Assembly (NCBI RefSeq): GCF_014306135.1 | Contig: NZ_JACRWD010000005.1 | Location: forward strand, 53,757 to 117,756 | Origin: Paraclostridium hominis | GTDB taxonomy: Bacteria > Bacillota > Clostridia > Peptostreptococcales > Peptostreptococcaceae | Direction: 5' to 3' | DNA length: 64,000 nt | Shown here: in pieces, positions 60,068 through 64,000 of the stretch | How positions within the stretch are numbered: position 1 is the stretch's first letter | How the letters are laid out: the number at the start of each line of letters is the position of its first letter | The notes under the pieces: model-generated | Told to the model about the DNA's origin: nothing | The model's database searches: none | Seen by the model: the letters and a program-made list of their open reading frames with translations, nothing else | Program-made: the position numbers and the translations under genes

Positions 60068-62434
60068 ATGAGTACAGATGTTCTCATTAAAAGAGAGATA
60101 ACATTAGAAGGGTTAAATTGTGCACATTGTGCAGAAGTTATAAATGAAAAAGTAAACAAGTTAGAAGAAATAGAAAGTGCTAATCTGAACTTTATAAACA
60201 AGGTATTGACTTTAAATATAATATCAAGTTTTAATCAAGACGAAGTTATAAATAAAGTAATAAAAATAATAGATGATACAGAACCAGGGTTAAATATAAA
60301 AGTAAAAGAGCCTAAAATGAAGTCTAAAAAGAAAGAATTAGTATTAAATGGATTAAATTGTGCACATTGTGCAGAGGTTATCTGTGAAAAAGTGAATAAG
60401 TTAAGTGAAATTGAAAATGCTAACTTAAACTTTATCAACAAGGTGTTAACAGTTAATTTAGTTTCTGGAGCAAACTCTAAAGATACAATAGATAAAGTAA
60501 TAAAAATAATAGATGATACAGAACCAGGACTTGATATTGAATTTAGAGAAAATAAATCTTCTAATGATAAAAAAGAAATCAAGACTGAGGATAATGATAA
60601 AAAAGAGTTAATTAAACTTATAATAGGAACTCTAGTTTATCTATTTGGAATATATGAAACATTTACTGGTATTAAGTCAAGTATGAATACAATTGTATTT
60701 ATAGTTGCGTATATAGTGGTAGGTGGGGATGTACTATTAAAGGCGATTAAAAATATAGGTAAAGGTCAAATTTTTGATGAAAACTTCTTAATGTCTATTG
60801 CTACAATAGGAGCATTATCAATAGGAGAATCTGCAGAAGCTGTAGGGGTTATGCTATTTTACAAAATAGGTGAGTTCTTACAAGGTAAAGCAGTAGGTAA
60901 ATCTAGACAGTCTATATCTGAACTTATGGAGATAAGACCTGATTATGCTAATTTAAAGTTAGGATCTGAAATCAAAGAAGTTTCACCATATGATGTGGAA
61001 GTTGGAGATATAATAATTGTAAAGCCAGGAGAAAAAGTACCTTTAGATGGTACTGTAATAGATGGATCTAGCATGGTAGATACATCTGCATTAACAGGAG
61101 AATCACTACTTAGAGAAGTGGTAGCAGGAGAAGACGTTTTATCTGGATTTATAAATAAAAATGCAGTTTTAACTATAAAAGTACAAAAAGAATTTGAAGA
61201 ATCTACAGCATCTAAGATACTTGATTTAGTTGAAAATGCAAGTAGCAAAAAATCCAAAACTGAGAATTTTATAACTAGATTCTCAAAATACTATACTCCA
61301 ATAGTTGTAGTGGCAGCATTATTAATAGCGTTAGTTCCGCCTATTTTTATACCAGGCGAAAATTTCAGTAATTGGTTTTATAGAGGATTAGTATTCTTAG
61401 TAGTTTCTTGTCCTTGCGCATTAGTTTTATCTATTCCATTAAGTTTCTTTAGTGGAATAGGTCATGCATCAAGACAAGGTATACTTATAAAAGGAAGTAG
61501 CTACTTAGAAGCTTTAAGAAGTGTTGACACAGTAGTATTTGATAAAACTGGAACTCTTACAAAAGGTGTGTTTGACGTAACTTGTGTAAAACCTGTAGGT
61601 ATAAGTGAGGATGAATTATTAAGATATGCATCAATTGCAGAAATAAACTCAAATCACCCTATAGCTAAATCTATTGTAAAACATTATAAAGGTAATGTTG
61701 ATTTAGATAAGATAAAAAATTATGAAGAAATAGCAGCTCATGGAATAAGAGTAGATTATGAGGGAGAACATATATTAGCTGGAAATGAAAAACTAATGAT
61801 GACTCAAAATATATTCTTCTCTAAGGCTAATGAAGTTGGAACAGTGGTATATATAGCTGTTAATAAGAAATATAGAGGGTATATAGTAATATCTGATAAA
61901 ATAAAAGAAGATTCTAAGGCTTGTATAGAAGGACTTAAAAATATAGGTATAAAGCAAACAGTTATGTTAACTGGAGATAACCAAGCAGTAGCTAATGATA
62001 TAGCAGGAAAATTAAATTTAGATAAAGTTTATGCTAATTTACTTCCTACTGATAAGGTAAATAAATTAGAACAATTATATGAGGGTAAAAGTGATAAAGA
62101 GAAAATCGCTTTTGTTGGAGATGGTATAAATGATGCTCCAGTTCTTGCAAGAGCAGATGTAGGGATTGCTATGGGAGGATTAGGTTCAGATGCTGCTATT
62201 GAAGCTGCGGATGTTGTACTTATGACAGATGAACCAAGCAACATTGTTAAAGCTATAGAAATAGCTAAAAAGACTAATAAAATTGTATGGCAAAATATTG
62301 TTTTTGCATTAGGTATTAAAGTAATAGTTCTAGTGTTAGGAGCTGGGGGTATTGCTAATATGTGGGAAGCAATATTTGCAGATGTAGGAGTTGCATTAAT
62401 TGCAGTATTAAATGCAATGAGAGTTATGAAATAG
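60068..62434 (+). CDS. cadA: Cd/Zn/Pb-exporting P1B-type ATPase
   Basis: This 788-residue P-type ATPase exports divalent soft metals. It has two N-terminal heavy-metal domains with GLNCAHCAEVI (C18/C21 and C98/C101), eight membrane helices, the actuator TGES (343-346), the CPC ion site (448-450), the phosphorylated Asp in DKTGTLT (D492) and MLTGDN with GDGINDAPVL. The final helices GIKVIVLVLGAGG and FADVGVALIAVLNA carry the Lys and Asp of the Zn/Cd/Pb subgroup. Start ATG 60068 follows GGGAGG. The two heavy-metal domains come from a 240-bp tandem duplication. It is controlled by the adjacent CadC-like repressor. Confidence 0.95.
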   Translation: MSTDVLIKREITLEGLNCAHCAEVINEKVNKLEEIESANLNFINKVLTLNIISSFNQDEVINKVIKIIDDTEPGLNIKVKEPKMKSKKKELVLNGLNCAHCAEVICEKVNKLSEIENANLNFINKVLTVNLVSGANSKDTIDKVIKIIDDTEPGLDIEFRENKSSNDKKEIKTEDNDKKELIKLIIGTLVYLFGIYETFTGIKSSMNTIVFIVAYIVVGGDVLLKAIKNIGKGQIFDENFLMSIATIGALSIGESAEAVGVMLFYKIGEFLQGKAVGKSRQSISELMEIRPDYANLKLGSEIKEVSPYDVEVGDIIIVKPGEKVPLDGTVIDGSSMVDTSALTGESLLREVVAGEDVLSGFINKNAVLTIKVQKEFEESTASKILDLVENASSKKSKTENFITRFSKYYTPIVVVAALLIALVPPIFIPGENFSNWFYRGLVFLVVSCPCALVLSIPLSFFSGIGHASRQGILIKGSSYLEALRSVDTVVFDKTGTLTKGVFDVTCVKPVGISEDELLRYASIAEINSNHPIAKSIVKHYKGNVDLDKIKNYEEIAAHGIRVDYEGEHILAGNEKLMMTQNIFFSKANEVGTVVYIAVNKKYRGYIVISDKIKEDSKACIEGLKNIGIKQTVMLTGDNQAVANDIAGKLNLDKVYANLLPTDKVNKLEQLYEGKSDKEKIAFVGDGINDAPVLARADVGIAMGGLGSDAAIEAADVVLMTDEPSNIVKAIEIAKKTNKIVWQNIVFALGIKVIVLVLGAGGIANMWEAIFADVGVALIAVLNAMRVMK
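60095..60549 (+). repeat. 240-bp tandem duplication of the heavy-metal domain
   Basis: Bases from about 60095 and from about 60335 align at an exact offset of 240. Long identical stretches occur, such as TTAAATTGTGCACATTGTGC (60113-60132 and 60353-60372) and ATAGATGATACAGAACCAGG (60269-60288 and 60509-60528). The unit is 80 codons and keeps the frame. Confidence 0.85.
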
Positions 62435-62490
62435 TAATATAACTTAATATTGTTAGATGCAAATAAGTTTGGAAGTTAAGAGATAAATTT

Positions 62491-62525
62491 AAGGACTGAT
62501 TCTAGAATGAATCAGTCCTTGTTTT
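62491..62525. terminator. Bidirectional terminator between cadA and hemolysin III gene
   Basis: AAGGACTGATTC (62491-62502) and GAATCAGTCCTT (62509-62520) form a perfect 12-bp stem followed by GTTTTAT. Confidence 0.82.
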
Positions 62526-63171
62526 ATATTACGTATTTAAAAACACAGTAAAAATGTGTTAGGCTTCCTAACATAACAAATATATGGAATATATCATGAA
62601 ATCCTAAATATTTAAAATTTAAAAATTTTGGTTTAAGTCCATAAATTATCCCGCCTATTGTGTAAAATATACCACCTAATGCTAAATAGAAAACACCTTG
62701 AGGAGATATAGCCTTAGATAAAGGTCCTATTATAAAAATAGATATCCATCCCATTCCTATATATATAGAAGTTGAAAGCCATCTAGGACAATTAAACCAA
62801 AGCATTTTAAATAATACCCCAGCAATAGCTATTCCTGATACTACACAAAAAAGTGCAATGCCACTAGTTTCTTCTAATGCTATTAAGCAAAATGGCGTAT
62901 ATGATCCTGCAATTAAAATAAAAATCATTGAATGATCAAGTTTTCTTAAAAATTTAATTACTTTATCAGATGATACTACTAAATGATAGGTAGCAGAAGC
63001 TGAGTATAAGAGAATCATACTTATCCCAAAAATTATAACTGCGGTTAAACTCATAATAGTAGGGTCATTCATTGTTGTTTTTATAACTAAAGCTAATAAA
63101 CCAACAAAGGAAAGTATAGCTCCTGCTAAATGAGTAAATCCACTTACAGGCTCTCTAAGGTAAGCACCCAA
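62524..63171 (-). CDS. Hemolysin III / PAQR family membrane protein
   Basis: This is a 215-residue protein with about seven hydrophobic helices in the hemolysin III (YqfA, PAQR) family. It shows REPVSGFTHLAGAI at the start, the conserved SASATYHL and FLRKLDHSMIFILIAGSYTPF, and FGFHDIFHIFV-like LGFHDIFHIFVMLGS at the end, with the His and Asp residues that bind zinc in the family. The start is the TTG at 63171, seven bases after GGAGG. Bacterial members are poorly defined; a true hemolysin role is doubtful. It converges with cadA at a shared terminator. Confidence 0.92.
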   Translation of the reverse strand: MGAYLREPVSGFTHLAGAILSFVGLLALVIKTTMNDPTIMSLTAVIIFGISMILLYSASATYHLVVSSDKVIKFLRKLDHSMIFILIAGSYTPFCLIALEETSGIALFCVVSGIAIAGVLFKMLWFNCPRWLSTSIYIGMGWISIFIIGPLSKAISPQGVFYLALGGIFYTIGGIIYGLKPKFLNFKYLGFHDIFHIFVMLGSLTHFYCVFKYVI

Positions 63172-63308
63172 TTTAATTCCTCCTTTTATTCACATCATAA
63201 ATTTTTCTATTTGAAATTATGTCCGATATATATGTGTCTAAAATATTTTATCATATTTATAGTGAATTTATGTTAAATGTGTAAATTATTTATTAAAAAA
63301 TAATATTA

Positions 63309-63337
63309 TTTAAAATTTTTTTTAAGTGAGCTATAAT
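63309..63337 (+). promoter_or_regulatory. Upstream candidate rRNA promoter
   Basis: A perfect -10 TATAAT (63332-63337) with a weak -35 TTTAAA (63309-63314) 17 bases before, about 260 bases ahead of 16S. It would be the first of two promoters. Confidence 0.45.
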
Positions 63338-63423
63338 GTAGATATATAAACAAGTATACAGCTTTAAATATTACTTAATTTATAACTTTAAAAATAAAAA
63401 ATAAAAAAACTTTTAAAAAGGTA

Positions 63424-63452
63424 TTGACGATATCGATTTAAGATGATAAAGT
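63424..63452 (+). promoter_or_regulatory. rRNA operon promoter
   Basis: TTGACG (63424-63429) and TAAAGT (63447-63452) are 17 bases apart. The leader after it contains TGAACTTTGAAAATTAAACA (about 63488-63507), the kind of sequence found before 16S genes of Firmicutes (boxA-like antitermination region). Confidence 0.75.
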
Positions 63453-63598
63453 ATTACTTGTCCTTAAGAAAAGGGCAAAGACAAAATGAACTTTGAAAAT
63501 TAAACAGTAGGTTAATTATAAAAATTCTTTTTAAAGAATTAAACAACAAAAAACCAAGCCAGATATTCAGATAATGATAGCTGAGCGATGGACAACTT

Positions 63599-64000
<402 letters not shown>

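Overview
The window is about 28-30% GC with dense, mostly co-directional genes, strong GGAGG-type ribosome binding sites and T-rich hairpin terminators. The 16S rRNA start at the right edge, a CIRCE-controlled groESL, a guanine riboswitch, a sigma-54 regulon and clostridial PurL and PurF types all point to an anaerobic Firmicute. The visible 16S bases fit Peptostreptococcaceae (Clostridioides, Paeniclostridium, Romboutsia relatives); the genus cannot be fixed from 400 bases. No prophage, insertion sequence, CRISPR array or tRNA was seen. The window is ordinary chromosome with several interesting regulatory and unknown-function spots.

Layout. 0-2 kb: the end of an Ogg-type DNA glycosylase and cardiolipin synthase. 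2-6.4 kb: groES-groEL, an unidentified structured RNA, then larB and larC (nickel-pincer cofactor synthesis), with larC split by a -1 frameshift at a run of nine A. 6.4-14.5 kb: a guanine-riboswitch leader, guaB-guaA, two AzgA-type purine permeases and an MFS transporter. 14.6-16 kb: rubrerythrin, a small lipoprotein and a 43-residue membrane peptide. 16-27 kb: purE-C-F-M-N-H-D-L, the de novo IMP pathway except purB, behind PurR-like sites. 27-30 kb: PP2C-like phosphatase, glycosyltransferase and a C_GCAxxG_C_C protein. 30-34.5 kb: a sigma-54 activator next to a gamma-glutamyl hydrolase and permease that carry a matching -24/-12 promoter. 34.7-40.7 kb: an Agr-like two-component pair without peptide genes, MurJ, a PerM/AI-2E exporter family protein and a ROK kinase. 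41-47 kb: two cyclic-di-GMP proteins, hybrid cluster protein and small unknowns. 47.5-53 kb: a second ROK kinase, MarR/MsrAB, a Bax-inhibitor-like protein, a phosphodiesterase and a LOR/SDH-type enzyme. 53-59.5 kb: mostly unknown-function genes, including a DUF5685 / TPR-with-polycysteine-tail / membrane protein set, YtxH and DUF948-like proteins and a Met-rich repeat protein. 59.6-62.4 kb: a CadC-like repressor and a Cd/Zn ATPase with a 30-bp operator. 62.5-64 kb: hemolysin-III family protein and the start of an rRNA operon.

How it fits together. Purine supply is the main theme: pur genes make IMP, guaBA turn it into GMP, and two permeases salvage bases. GMP synthesis answers to guanine through attenuation, while purE and the second permease carry similar CGAAC/ATACGWA elements. 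Stress and metal handling (GroESL, rubrerythrin, Hcp, MsrAB, CadA) and signalling (sigma-54, c-di-GMP, LytTR) make up much of the rest.
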